Shown piece after piece: positions 31,192 to 40,248 of a DNA stretch of 64,000 nucleotides. Source of the stretch: Herminiimonas sp. GTDB lineage: Bacteria; Pseudomonadota; Gammaproteobacteria; Burkholderiales; Burkholderiaceae_D. The position numbers and the translations under genes are program-made. The stretch's first letter is position 1, and each line of letters opens with the position of its first letter. The DNA lies in the NCBI GenBank assembly GCA_028292265.1, contig JAQGMR010000026.1:1-64000 (forward strand), in the 5' to 3' direction. The notes under the pieces were generated by a model that was given only the letters and a program-made list of their open reading frames with translations, was not told the DNA's origin and searched no databases.

Positions 31192-33177
31192 TCAGGATTT
31201 CAGCAGGCGCGCTTCAGCCCTGGCAATGCTTTCGGTGTCACCGCGCAGCACTACGATATCACCCGCTTCGAAAACGGATTGTTGAGTGACTTCCACTCGC
31301 TTTTTGCTCCGCCGGATTGCCGTCACCTCAGCGCCAAGCTTGGCCAGGCCTAGTGCCGCCAGCGATTTTCCGATTGCCTGCGCGCTTTCTGACAGAGCGA
31401 CTGAATGCAGGCGCAGGTGCAGGTGCTCGTCGTCATCGGCGGCGTCGCCAACGCCATGGAAGTAGCCGCGCATGGAAGCATAGCGCTCGCCGCGCGCTTG
31501 CTGCACCCGGTGCACCACGCGGCGAAGCGGTACGCCCATCATCAGCAAGGCATGGGAGGCCAGCATGAGGCTGCCTTCTATCGCCTCCGGCACGACTTCG
31601 GCCGCGCCACTGTTGCGCAGCTTTTCTATGTCCGCGTCGTCATGGCTGCGCACGATAACTGGCAGCGCCGGCTCAAGCTCATGGGCGAAATGAAGCGTCT
31701 TGATCGCCGACGGGGTGCTGGCATAGGTGATGACCATCGCAGCGGCGCGATGGATGCCGGCAGCCACCAGGCTTTCTCGGCGTGCCGCATCGCCGTAGGA
31801 GACATGGGCGCCGGCAGCCTGCGCCTCCTGTACCCGCTCCGGGTCCAGGTCGAGCGCGTGGTAGGGAATCTTTTCTTCCTCCAGCAGGCGCGCGAGGCTC
31901 TGGCCGCTGCGTCCAAACCCGGCAATGATGACGTGCTTCTGGGTGGTCATGGTCCGCGCAGCAATCTCGGTAAGGGTAACGGACTGCATCATCCATTCGT
32001 TGGCGGACAGCTTCATGACAATGGCGTCCGAATGCGCCAGCACGAAGGGCGCAATCAGCATTGAAAGCACCATTGACGCGAGAATCAGTTGAATGACGAG
32101 GGGATCAATAAGCTGCAGGCCCTGCGCTTGATTCAATAGCACAAAGCCGAATTCACCAGCCTGCGCCAGCGCGAGGCCGGTGCGCAGCGAGGGGCCGGTC
32201 GCTCCGCCAAACAACCGGGTGAGTCCGGCAATCAAGGCGAATTTGAGCAGCACCGGTCCGGCAAGTAGCAGCAACACCAGCCACCAGTACTCTATAACCA
32301 GTCGCACATTGAGCAACATGCCAATGGTGACAAAAAACAATCCAAGCAAAACATCACGGAACGGTTTGATGTCCTCCTCGACCTGGTGCTTGTATTCCGT
32401 CTCGGAGATCAGCATGCCTGCGATGAAGGCCCCAAGTGCGAGCGACAGGCCGGCGCGTTCGGTTATCCATGCGGCGCCGAGCGTAATGAGTAGCAGGTTC
32501 AGCATGAACAGTTCCTGGGACCGGCGCTTTACCACCACCTGGAACCAGCCACGCAAAAGCTTCTGCCCGATAAAGAGCAGCAGCACCAGTACGAAGACAG
32601 CCTTGAGTGCAGCCCAGCCCAGCGTGGCGGCAACGTCCTGGGGATTGGCGAGCGCCGGAATCAGTATCAGGAGCGGCACCAAGGCAAGATCCTGGAACAA
32701 CAGGATGCTGATGATGCGCCGTCCATGCTCGCTTTCCAGTTCCATGCGTTCGGTCAGGATTTTCGAGACGATCGCGGTGGACGACATGGCAAGCGCACCG
32801 CCAAGCGCAAACGACGCCCGCCAGCTTAGGGAAATGAATTGAGGCAACAGCCACGCCGATAGCAGTCCCAGAAGCATGGCCGAGGCGATGGTAAGGAGTA
32901 CTTGCGCCAGGCCAAGCCCGAATACGCTGCGCCGCATGGACCACAACTTCGGCAACGAAAACTCAAGGCCGATGGAGAACATCAGGAATACGACGCCAAA
33001 CTCAGCGAGGCCGTGCGTCGTGGCGTTATCCTGGGCCCAGCCCAGCGCGTGGGGTCCGACGACGATGCCGACCGCCAGGTAGCCAAGCATGGGCGGCAGG
33101 TGGAGCATTCGAAAACCGACGACACCCAGCACGGCGGCACCCAGGAGCAGAAGCGTCAACTCAAGCTGAGAGAACAT
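31192..33177 (-). CDS. CPA2 monovalent cation:proton antiporter with TrkA domains (KefB/YbaL type)
   Basis: This 661-residue inner-membrane protein has an N-terminal Na/H-exchanger domain of about 12-13 helices (to about residue 390) with FLMFSIGLEFSLPKLW, GALAMSSTAIVSKIL and the GLALAQAGEFGFVLL helix. A cytoplasmic TrkA-N nucleotide-binding domain follows (IIAGFGRSGQSLARLLEE, with a dinucleotide-binding Gly pattern), then a TrkA-C domain. This layout is that of KefB, KefC and YbaL, which release potassium or exchange it for protons under electrophile or pH stress. No KefF/KefG accessory gene is adjacent. It is divergent from kdsD. Confidence 0.9.
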   Translation of the reverse strand: MFSQLELTLLLLGAAVLGVVGFRMLHLPPMLGYLAVGIVVGPHALGWAQDNATTHGLAEFGVVFLMFSIGLEFSLPKLWSMRRSVFGLGLAQVLLTIASAMLLGLLSAWLLPQFISLSWRASFALGGALAMSSTAIVSKILTERMELESEHGRRIISILLFQDLALVPLLILIPALANPQDVAATLGWAALKAVFVLVLLLFIGQKLLRGWFQVVVKRRSQELFMLNLLLITLGAAWITERAGLSLALGAFIAGMLISETEYKHQVEEDIKPFRDVLLGLFFVTIGMLLNVRLVIEYWWLVLLLLAGPVLLKFALIAGLTRLFGGATGPSLRTGLALAQAGEFGFVLLNQAQGLQLIDPLVIQLILASMVLSMLIAPFVLAHSDAIVMKLSANEWMMQSVTLTEIAARTMTTQKHVIIAGFGRSGQSLARLLEEEKIPYHALDLDPERVQEAQAAGAHVSYGDAARRESLVAAGIHRAAAMVITYASTPSAIKTLHFAHELEPALPVIVRSHDDADIEKLRNSGAAEVVPEAIEGSLMLASHALLMMGVPLRRVVHRVQQARGERYASMRGYFHGVGDAADDDEHLHLRLHSVALSESAQAIGKSLAALGLAKLGAEVTAIRRSKKRVEVTQQSVFEAGDIVVLRGDTESIARAEARLLKS

Positions 33178-33283
33178 GGCGACTACCTTTACTCGAGCTC
33201 GTTTTCGGTGAAGTCCGCACTATCGCGCTTTGCGGCGACAGCCGGTATGCAAGACCTCTGAGGTTAATCAATACGACCTAGTT

Positions 33284-33297
33284 TGCCAGAACTGGCA
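33284..33297. other. Inverted repeat in the kdsD upstream region
   Basis: TGCCAG-AA-CTGGCA is perfect and is followed by GATTTTTT on the plus strand. It could be an operator or a poor terminator; the two-base loop and the lack of an upstream plus-strand gene argue against a real terminator. Confidence 0.3.
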
Positions 33298-33334
33298 GAT
33301 TTTTTGCTTGGGTATTTCGTTTATACTTTCCGGC

Positions 33335-34375
33335 ATGAGTGTATCCGATGTAAAAACACCGCCAGCTGCGACTTCCCTACCGCTCGACGCGAAGGTTTCT
33401 GCGCATCTCGTCGCGATGGCGCGGGAGACGTTGCAGATCGAGGCGGATGCAATCCTTTCCCTGATAGACCGGCTGCGGACTGACGAAACCCAAAGCTTTC
33501 CACGCGCCGTGGCCCTGCTGTTGGGCTGCACCGGCCGGGTTGTCGTTTCCGGCATGGGGAAGTCAGGCCATATTGCTCGCAAGATCGCCTCAACCCTGTC
33601 TTCGACCGGGACGCCTGCACTATTCGTGCATCCCGCCGAGGCAGCGCACGGCGACCTCGGCATGATTACCGAAAACGACGCCTTCATCGCCATTTCCAAT
33701 TCAGGCGAGTCGGACGAATTGATGTCGATCGTACCGGTGATAAAGCGGATGGGAACCGCCCTGATTGCCATGACCGGCAACGCTGATTCCAGCCTTGGCA
33801 AGCTTGCCGCGGTGCACCTTGACGTCGGTGTTGCCAAGGAAGCGTGTCCGCTCAACCTTGCCCCGACCGCGAGCACGACCGCAGCGCTTGCCATGGGCGA
33901 CGCGCTCGCCGTTGCGCTGCTGGACGCCCGCGGTTTCCGCGAGGATGACTTCGCTCGCTCCCACCCAGGCGGTGCGCTGGGTAGAAAGCTCCTGACCCAT
34001 GTGCGCGACGTCATGCGTAGCGGCGAGGCGATTCCGGCAGTCGCGGGCGACGTCAGCCTGTCGGCCGCGTTGCTTGAAATCACTCGCAAGGGCATTGCAA
34101 TGACTGCAGTGGTCGATGCCGACTTCCATCTGGAGGGCGTGTTTACTGACGGCGATCTGCGCCGGCTTCTCGAAAACGTGCAGGACTTTTCCCGAATCAG
34201 GATTGCCGATGTGATGCACCGTTCGCCGCGCTCGGTCGGGCCGGACCAGCTTGCGGTCGAAGCCGTCAAGATAATGGAGCAGTACCGAATCAACCAGCTT
34301 TTGGTAACCGATACGGACGGCAAGCTGGTTGGCGCGCTGCATATACACGATCTGACTCGCGCCAAGGTTATCTGA
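33335..34375 (+). CDS. kdsD: Arabinose-5-phosphate isomerase KdsD
   Basis: KdsD converts ribulose 5-phosphate to arabinose 5-phosphate, the first step of Kdo synthesis for lipopolysaccharide. The protein (346 residues from ATG 33335) has a SIS sugar-isomerase domain with VVVSGMGKSGHIARKIASTLSSTGTPA and HGDLGMITENDAFIAISNSGESDE. Two CBS domains follow (VMRSGEAIPAV... and VMHRSPRSVGPDQ...). The frame is open for 35 more codons upstream, but that part is unlike the family. TATACT lies only seven bases before the ATG. The stop overlaps the kdsC start (TGATG). Confidence 0.96.
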   Translation: MSVSDVKTPPAATSLPLDAKVSAHLVAMARETLQIEADAILSLIDRLRTDETQSFPRAVALLLGCTGRVVVSGMGKSGHIARKIASTLSSTGTPALFVHPAEAAHGDLGMITENDAFIAISNSGESDELMSIVPVIKRMGTALIAMTGNADSSLGKLAAVHLDVGVAKEACPLNLAPTASTTAALAMGDALAVALLDARGFREDDFARSHPGGALGRKLLTHVRDVMRSGEAIPAVAGDVSLSAALLEITRKGIAMTAVVDADFHLEGVFTDGDLRRLLENVQDFSRIRIADVMHRSPRSVGPDQLAVEAVKIMEQYRINQLLVTDTDGKLVGALHIHDLTRAKVI

Positions 34376-34920
34376 TGCGTGTCGCTCCCCAGCCAGACCC
34401 CGCCGTTTTGTCGCGTGCCGCAAGCTTGCGGCTGCTCATCCTCGATGTAGACGGCGTGCTGACCGACGGCGGGCTGTTTTACGGGCCGGACGGCGAATCG
34501 ATCAAGCGCTTCAACGTTCTGGACGGACATGGCATCAAGCTGCTGCAGCAGGCTGACGTGGCAGTGGCGATCATCAGTGCCCGCACATCGCCGATCGTCG
34601 CGCGCCGGGCGGCCGATCTTGGCATCGCACACCTTTTCCAGGGTGTCCATGACAAACTGTCCGCCTTCAACGCGCTGCTTGCGCAGACCGGTCTGGCGGC
34701 CGAGCAGTGCGGATTTATTGGCGACGATGTGATCGACCTTCCCGTGCTGTTGCGGGTTGGATTCGCGGCAAGTGTTGCGCAGGGCCATCCGGAAGTGCGA
34801 GCCCGGGTCCACTACGTAACACAGGCATGCGGGGGCCAAGGCGCTGTACGCGAGCTATGCGACCTGATTCTGCGTGCCCAGGGCAAGTATGAGGCGGCAG
34901 TGGCGCCGTATCTGGCATGA
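34375..34920 (+). CDS. kdsC: KDO-8-phosphate phosphatase KdsC
   Basis: KdsC removes phosphate from Kdo 8-phosphate. It is a tetrameric HAD-superfamily phosphatase without a cap domain. The 181-residue protein has the nucleophile motif LILDVDGVLTDGGLFYG, motif II IISARTSP, and motif IV GDDVIDLPVL. The enzyme overlaps kdsD by one base and lptC by four bases, so all three are translationally coupled. KdsA and KdsB, which act between KdsD and activation of Kdo, are not in the window. Confidence 0.97.
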   Translation: MRVAPQPDPAVLSRAASLRLLILDVDGVLTDGGLFYGPDGESIKRFNVLDGHGIKLLQQADVAVAIISARTSPIVARRAADLGIAHLFQGVHDKLSAFNALLAQTGLAAEQCGFIGDDVIDLPVLLRVGFAASVAQGHPEVRARVHYVTQACGGQGAVRELCDLILRAQGKYEAAVAPYLA

Positions 34921-35522
34921 CGTCCGGACGCGCTGCCCGACGATTCAACCTGATCGTCCTGATCTCGCTCTGTGGGGCTCTCGCCCTCGGCAGCTTTTGG
35001 GTGCTGGAAGTGATGCGTCGTTCAATGGATGGTGACGCGCCGAGGCCACCCCGCACAGAGCCGGACTACTATATCGACGACTTCAATTTCGTGCGCATGT
35101 CACCGACTGGGGAGGCGCAATACGACATTTCCGGAAAGCGACTAACCCATTACCCTGGCGACGATACCAATGCAGTCGTGCTGCCGCTAGTCCACAGCCT
35201 TGCGGCGGACCGGCCGGCCATGACCGCAACCTCAAAGCGGGCGACGGTGGACCAGAACAACAGCAAGATCCACATGTACGACGATGTCCACATGGACCGG
35301 CCGGCGACCCCGACATCTGACCATTTTCACCTTACCTCGGAATACCTGCTTCTTTTGCCGGATGAGGACATCGTCAAGACCGACAAGCCGGTTGAAATTA
35401 CGCTTGGGACTTCCAAACTTATTGGCACCGGCATGACCGCCAACAATGCCACCCGAGAGCTGCACCTCGACAGCAAGGTGCATGCGACCTATCAAGCTGC
35501 AAAACCGGAGACCGGGCGTTGA
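34917..35522 (+). CDS. lptC: LPS export protein LptC
   Basis: LptC is the single-pass inner-membrane protein that receives LPS from LptB2FG and hands it to LptA. The 201-residue protein has one N-terminal transmembrane helix (about 11-30: LIVLISLCGALALGSFWVL) and a periplasmic beta-jellyroll with YYIDDFNFVRMSPTGEAQYDISGKRL and the late TGMTANNATRELHLDSKVHA repeat typical of the OstA/LptC fold. The start overlaps kdsC (ATGA). Confidence 0.94.
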   Translation: MTSGRAARRFNLIVLISLCGALALGSFWVLEVMRRSMDGDAPRPPRTEPDYYIDDFNFVRMSPTGEAQYDISGKRLTHYPGDDTNAVVLPLVHSLAADRPAMTATSKRATVDQNNSKIHMYDDVHMDRPATPTSDHFHLTSEYLLLLPDEDIVKTDKPVEITLGTSKLIGTGMTANNATRELHLDSKVHATYQAAKPETGR

Positions 35523-35577
35523 GTGAAAACCGTGAAACCATCCTGTATAACCTACCGCATACTATGAAGGCGCATTC

Positions 35578-36129
35578 ATGAGAAGCCTGACTGCCCTGTT
35601 TCTCATACTCGGCGCCATGGTGGTCGGCGTTGCGCATGCCGAGAAGGCGGACGCCGACAAGCCGACGAACGTCGAGGCGAACCAGATGGCCTACGACGAC
35701 GTCAAGCAGGTCAACACCTTCATCGGCAACGTTGTACTGACCCGAGGCACCGTGACCATGAAGTCCGAAAAGATGGTCGTGACGCAGGACCCGGAAGGCT
35801 ATCAGTACGCAACGCTGTATGCGCCTCCCGGCGGGCTTGCAACCTTCCGCCAGAAGCGAGACGGCGGCCCAGATCTGTGGATGGAGGGCCAGGCCGCGGA
35901 CCGGATCGAATATGACGGCAAATCCGAAGTGGCGAAATTTTTCGTCAAAGCCAGGGTGAAGTTGCTTGACGGTGCCGTCACCACAGACCAGGTGGACGGC
36001 GAATACATTTCCTATGACAGCAGGGCGGAATTCTACTCGGTCAACAACATGGCGAACGGCGAAAGCAAACCGGGCGCCGGCCGCATCAGGGCCGTCATTC
36101 AGCCACGCAACGACAGCAAAAAGAAGTAG
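35578..36129 (+). CDS. lptA: Periplasmic LPS bridge protein LptA
   Basis: LptA polymerises into the beta-jellyroll bridge that carries LPS across the periplasm. The 183-residue precursor has a signal peptide (RSLTALFLILGAMVVGVAHA, cleavage before EKADADK). The OstA domain follows with VEANQMAYDDVKQVNTFIGN, TRGTVTMKSEKMVV, and DQVDGEYISYDSRAEFYSV. The basic C-terminus (PRNDSKKK) is disordered. GAAGG precedes the ATG. It lies 55 bases after lptC and nine before lptB. Confidence 0.96.
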   Translation: MRSLTALFLILGAMVVGVAHAEKADADKPTNVEANQMAYDDVKQVNTFIGNVVLTRGTVTMKSEKMVVTQDPEGYQYATLYAPPGGLATFRQKRDGGPDLWMEGQAADRIEYDGKSEVAKFFVKARVKLLDGAVTTDQVDGEYISYDSRAEFYSVNNMANGESKPGAGRIRAVIQPRNDSKKK

Positions 36130-36138
36130 GGATCATCG

Positions 36139-36879
36139 ATGGCAAGCCGGTTGAGTGTTCGTGGTCTGCAGAAAAGCTATGGCGCGCGCCAGGTGGTACG
36201 CGACGTCTCGCTCGAAGTGGAAAGCGGCGAAGTGATTGGTTTGCTCGGGCCGAACGGCGCCGGGAAAACCACATCGTTCTACATGATCGTCGGACTGGTC
36301 GCCTCGGACGCCGGTGAAATCGATCTGGATGGCGTTGATATCTCCCGGCTCCCGATTCACCGCCGGGCCGTGATGGGGCTGTCCTATCTGCCGCAGGAAG
36401 CGTCGGTATTTCGAAAGTTGACGGTAGAAGACAACATCCGTGCTGTACTGGAATTGCAGCGGGAGAACGGAAAGCCGCTTTCGCGTGCCCGCCTTGATGA
36501 ACGCCTTGCGACGCTCCTGTCCGATTTGCAGATTGAGAAGCTGTCCGGCAACCAGGCGCTCTCGCTTTCTGGCGGAGAAAGGCGGCGTGTGGAAATTGCG
36601 CGGGCGCTGGCCACCAATCCACGCTTCATCCTTCTGGATGAGCCGTTTGCAGGTGTCGATCCGATTGCGGTTATTGAAATTCAGCGAATCGTACGTTTTC
36701 TGAAGGAGCGCAGTATTGGCGTGCTGATTACGGACCACAATGTGCGTGAGACGCTCGGCATTTGTGATCGCGCCTACATCATTAACCAGGGTGCGGTGCT
36801 GGCCAGTGGCAGCCCGGATGACATTATCGCCAACGAATCCGTGCGTCGAGTCTATCTCGGCGAACACTTCAGGATGTAA
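36139..36879 (+). CDS. lptB: LPS export ABC transporter ATP-binding protein LptB
   Basis: LptB is the cytoplasmic ATPase of the LptB2FG complex that extracts LPS from the inner membrane. The 246-residue protein has Walker [18 protein letters not shown], the Q-loop [10 protein letters not shown], signature [15 protein letters not shown], Walker [17 protein letters not shown] and switch His [10 protein letters not shown]. These are near-identical to known LptB. LptF and LptG are not in the window. The gene lies 14 bases upstream of rpoN, the standard proteobacterial arrangement. Confidence 0.98.
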   Translation: MASRLSVRGLQKSYGARQVVRDVSLEVESGEVIGLLGPNGAGKTTSFYMIVGLVASDAGEIDLDGVDISRLPIHRRAVMGLSYLPQEASVFRKLTVEDNIRAVLELQRENGKPLSRARLDERLATLLSDLQIEKLSGNQALSLSGGERRRVEIARALATNPRFILLDEPFAGVDPIAVIEIQRIVRFLKERSIGVLITDHNVRETLGICDRAYIINQGAVLASGSPDDIIANESVRRVYLGEHFRM

Positions 36880-36893
36880 GCCGCGACCGAACA

Positions 36894-38393
36894 ATGAAGC
36901 AGACCCTACAACTTCGAATCTCGCAACATCTTGCGCTGACGCCGCAGCTGCAGCAGTCTATTCGGCTATTGCAACTTTCCACGCTTGAACTGCACCAGGA
37001 ACTGGAGCAAATACTGTCTGACAACCCGTTGCTCGAGCGGCTTGATGACCCGCTGGACCACTCGGTGCGCTTGCTTACCGATGGCAGCGTGGCGCCGACG
37101 CCCGCTTCGACCGAGTCTGGCTTGAACGACGGGATGGGGGAGCAGTCCGCCCCCTCACAAGACGGCGATGCGCCGTACGAGGCGCCCGACTCCGGCGAGA
37201 TGCGCGATGCACCGGAGGCGCCCGCCAGCGATACCGACTGGAGCTTCGACGACGTCGCGCGCACTTCCAAGGCGCCGGAAGATGACGACGCCCGGCCACA
37301 GATCGAAGCGCACGAAACGACATTGCGGGAGCATTTAGCTGAGCAGTCCCGGCTCACGGTTCGGAACCTGCGCGACCGCGCGCTGGTGGAACTGATCGTG
37401 GATGCCCTGAACGACAATGGCTACCTTGAAGAGTCGCTGGAGGACATTCATGCGCGGCTGCCCGAGGAATTGGGCATCGAACCGGAAGAACTCTCGATTG
37501 CCCTGAAACTGGTGCAAAGTTTCGAGCCGGCCGGCGTGGGCGCTCGCAATGCTTCGGAATGCCTGGCGTTGCAAATTCGTCGGATGCCGCGTGTGCCGAT
37601 GGTGACGCGTCGCATGGCGCTTTCTATCGTCGAAAACCACTTGACCCTGTTTGCGCAGCGCGACTTCAATAAGCTGAAGAAGGCGCTCGACTGTGACGAT
37701 GAAGACTTGCGGGAAGCGCAGGTGGTCATCCGCCAATGCAATCCGCATCCGGGTTCGCAGTTCGCAAGCGATACTTCGGACTTCGTGGTGCCTGACGTGA
37801 TAGTCAAGCGCTCAAAGACTGGTTGGCAGGTGACGCTCAATCACGACGTCATGCCGCGACTTCGCGTGAACGCCTTGTACGCCAACATTCTGAAGCAAAG
37901 CAAGGGTGAAGGATCGCTCGCCTCGCAGCTCCAGGAAGCCAAGTGGCTGATCAAGAATATGCGGCAACGCTTCGATACAATCCTGCGCGTCGCACAGGCG
38001 ATCGTAGAGCGGCAACGCAACTTTTTCTCTCATGGCGCAGTGGCGATGCGCCCTCTTGTCTTGCGTGAGATAGCTGATACACTAGGCCTACACGAGAGCA
38101 CTATCTCCCGAGTGACAACTCAAAAATACATGCTTACCCCGCATGGCATGTTTGAGCTGAAATACTTTTTCGGTAGCCACGTCGCGACCGAAGCGGGAGG
38201 GGAAGCCTCTTCCACGGCAATTCGCGCACTCATCAAACAATTGATAGGAGCTGAAGACCCCAAAATCCCATTTTCCGATAGCAAGATCGCAGATATGCTG
38301 GCGGAACAGGGCATGGTGGTTGCTCGCCGGACGGTAGCCAAATACCGTGAAGCCCTAAAGATACCTCCAGTCAATCTGCGCAAGTCCTTGTAA
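36894..38393 (+). CDS. rpoN: RNA polymerase sigma-54 factor RpoN
   Basis: RpoN directs RNA polymerase to -24/-12 promoters that need enhancer-binding activators. The 499-residue protein has the Gln/Leu-rich activator-interacting region I ([20 protein letters not shown]), an acidic, low-complexity region II (about 45-130), the core-binding domain, the helix-turn-helix ([17 protein letters not shown]) and the RpoN box [10 protein letters not shown] near the C-terminus. All regions are intact. It is co-transcribed with the lpt genes. Confidence 0.99.
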   Translation: MKQTLQLRISQHLALTPQLQQSIRLLQLSTLELHQELEQILSDNPLLERLDDPLDHSVRLLTDGSVAPTPASTESGLNDGMGEQSAPSQDGDAPYEAPDSGEMRDAPEAPASDTDWSFDDVARTSKAPEDDDARPQIEAHETTLREHLAEQSRLTVRNLRDRALVELIVDALNDNGYLEESLEDIHARLPEELGIEPEELSIALKLVQSFEPAGVGARNASECLALQIRRMPRVPMVTRRMALSIVENHLTLFAQRDFNKLKKALDCDDEDLREAQVVIRQCNPHPGSQFASDTSDFVVPDVIVKRSKTGWQVTLNHDVMPRLRVNALYANILKQSKGEGSLASQLQEAKWLIKNMRQRFDTILRVAQAIVERQRNFFSHGAVAMRPLVLREIADTLGLHESTISRVTTQKYMLTPHGMFELKYFFGSHVATEAGGEASSTAIRALIKQLIGAEDPKIPFSDSKIADMLAEQGMVVARRTVAKYREALKIPPVNLRKSL

Positions 38394-38502
38394 GCAAGCC
38401 ATCCGGCTTTAGCACTCGTCATCTGCTGCCACAACCGACCTGGTTCGTTTTCCATGAAGCGCAAGGCGCAAGTGGTGGCGGCACATTTCAAAGGAGCGTC
38501 GC

Positions 38503-38898
38503 ATGAATCTCACCATCAGTGGACATCACCTCGAATTGACACCCGCCATCCGGGAATATGTAGAAGCGAAACTGGAGCGAATCAAACGCCATTTCGATCA
38601 TGTCATTGATGCCGCCGTCATACTGACTGTGGACAAACCAGCGGATAAAGACAAACGACAAAAGGCAGAAATTAATCTACACCTGCGCGGCACATACCTT
38701 CATGTTGAAAGCATTGCGCATGACCTGTACGCCGCAATCGACGCACTGATCGACAAACTGGACCGTCAGGTCATCAAGTACAAATCCAAGATCCAGAATC
38801 ATCAACACGACGGCATCAAGCGCATCAGCGAAGTTCAGTCGGACGCTGATGTCGATGGCGGTCCTGACGACCTGCCGGCCGGAGTGCCCGCTTCCTGA
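38503..38898 (+). CDS. hpf: Ribosome hibernation-promoting factor HPF
   Basis: HPF binds the 30S subunit in the decoding region and promotes hibernating 100S ribosomes. The 131-residue protein has the family fold: [71 protein letters not shown]. It is slightly longer than E. coli HPF, with an acidic tail, but lacks the C-terminal dimerisation domain of long HPF. AAAGGAG lies seven bases upstream of the ATG. It follows rpoN and ends in an intrinsic terminator; the ptsN and hprK genes often found next are absent here. Confidence 0.96.
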   Translation: MNLTISGHHLELTPAIREYVEAKLERIKRHFDHVIDAAVILTVDKPADKDKRQKAEINLHLRGTYLHVESIAHDLYAAIDALIDKLDRQVIKYKSKIQNHQHDGIKRISEVQSDADVDGGPDDLPAGVPAS

Positions 38899-38938
38899 GC
38901 GAACTCCCGTACCGGCGCTGCCTTCAAGGCACGTAATC

Positions 38939-38970
38939 AAGGGTGGCAGAGATGCCGCCCTTTTTGATTT
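38939..38970 (+). terminator. Rho-independent terminator after hpf
   Basis: AGGGTGGCA-GAGA-TGCCGCCCT (38940-38961, one G-T-type mismatch) is followed by TTTTGATTTT. It closes the kdsD-to-hpf operon, facing the convergent dgt gene. Confidence 0.85.
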
Positions 38971-39084
38971 TACGAGGCACTTGCCATGGGGCGCCACCGC
39001 GACTGGCCCTGCATTCGCGTTTAAAGTTCTGCTCGAGTGTGTTGCGGCGCCTTGCGCCCTTGCCTTCGCCCGGCGACACCGCGC

Positions 39085-40248
39085 TTAAATCTCGCCGACA
39101 GTGAACAGCCTCCGGTGCTCCCGCATCGCATAGCGATCAGTCATGCCGGCAATGTAGTCGGACACCTTGCGCGCCTGCTCCGCCGTGGCCGTGTCCGGTG
39201 ATGGCGCCTCCCCGCTTGCGGCACCGACCTGGTAATCCGGAGGAAGCAAGACGGGCTCGTTTATAAAGGCGCCAAACAGTTCCGTGACTACGCGACGCGC
39301 CTTGCTGGTCATGCGGTTAACCTGGAAGTGCTGGTACAGATTGCGGCGCAAGAAGCGCTTCAGGGTGGCCGCCTCGTCCTGCATCGCAGAGGAGAATGTG
39401 ATCAATGGCGGTGCGTTGCGCACGTCATCAACGGTGTGGATTTTGGCGGCGAGGATGTTCTCCCGGGACGTGGCAATAACGTCCACGATTAGCGCGTTGA
39501 TCATGCGCCGCACCGTTTCATTGATGGCACGCCGTCCGGTAATGCCGGGGAAGACCAGTTCCACCTCGCGCCGATTGCGTGCGAAGAAATCTACTTCGTC
39601 GAGCTGCGGTATGGTCAACAGCCCGGACCGCAGGCCATCGTCAATATCATGATTGTTGTACGCGATTTCGTCCGCCAGATTGGCAAGTTGCGCTTCCAGC
39701 GTTGGCTGCTTTCTTTCGATAAAGCGACGGCCGACATCGCCCAGCCTTGCGGCATTCGGCAGCGAGCAGTGCTTCAGCACGCCTTCCCGTGTCTCGAACA
39801 TGAGGTTCAGTCCATCGAAGGCGCCGTAGCGCTCTTCCAGGCGGTCCACCACACGCAGGCTTTGCAGGTTGTGCTCGAAGCCGCCGTAGTCCTTCATGCA
39901 GGCATTTAGCGCGTCCTGGCCGGCATGCCCAAACGGCGTGTGCCCGAGGTCGTGCGCCAACGAAATGGCTTCCACCAGGTCTTCATTGAGTCCGAGGTTG
40001 CGCGCGATCGATCTGGCGATCTGCGCTACCTCGATGCTGTGCGTCAGTCGGGTGCGAAACAGATCCCCCTCATGATTCACGAACACCTGCGTCTTGTACT
40101 CCAGGCGGCGAAATGCGGTGCAATGCACGATGCGATCGCGGTCACGCTGAAATTCCGAGCGGGAGGTCGCTGGCGCTTCGGCGAAGCGGCGACCAGGCGA
40201 GGCGCTGGAACGCGCAGCGTAACTTGCCAGCGCGGTTTCGGCGTTCAT
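39085..40248 (-). CDS. dgt: dGTP triphosphohydrolase-like protein (dgt family)
   Basis: This HD-domain phosphohydrolase hydrolyses dGTP or other dNTPs to nucleoside and triphosphate. I chose ATG 40248 ([21 protein letters not shown], 387 residues), which overlaps the aroKB stop by four bases. The metal-binding HD elements are [31 protein letters not shown] and [14 protein letters not shown]. The N-terminal [26 protein letters not shown] is the family signature. The aroB-dgt linkage is common in Betaproteobacteria. Dgt and Dgt-like clades cannot be separated by eye. Confidence 0.94.
   Translation of the reverse strand: MNAETALASYAARSSASPGRRFAEAPATSRSEFQRDRDRIVHCTAFRRLEYKTQVFVNHEGDLFRTRLTHSIEVAQIARSIARNLGLNEDLVEAISLAHDLGHTPFGHAGQDALNACMKDYGGFEHNLQSLRVVDRLEERYGAFDGLNLMFETREGVLKHCSLPNAARLGDVGRRFIERKQPTLEAQLANLADEIAYNNHDIDDGLRSGLLTIPQLDEVDFFARNRREVELVFPGITGRRAINETVRRMINALIVDVIATSRENILAAKIHTVDDVRNAPPLITFSSAMQDEAATLKRFLRRNLYQHFQVNRMTSKARRVVTELFGAFINEPVLLPPDYQVGAASGEAPSPDTATAEQARKVSDYIAGMTDRYAMREHRRLFTVGEI

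Noticed and set aside
33268..34839. 523-codon minus-strand open frame over kdsD and kdsC
   Set aside because: It is antisense to two unmistakable enzymes, has a Ser/Arg-rich composition typical of GC-rich shadow frames, and matches no family.
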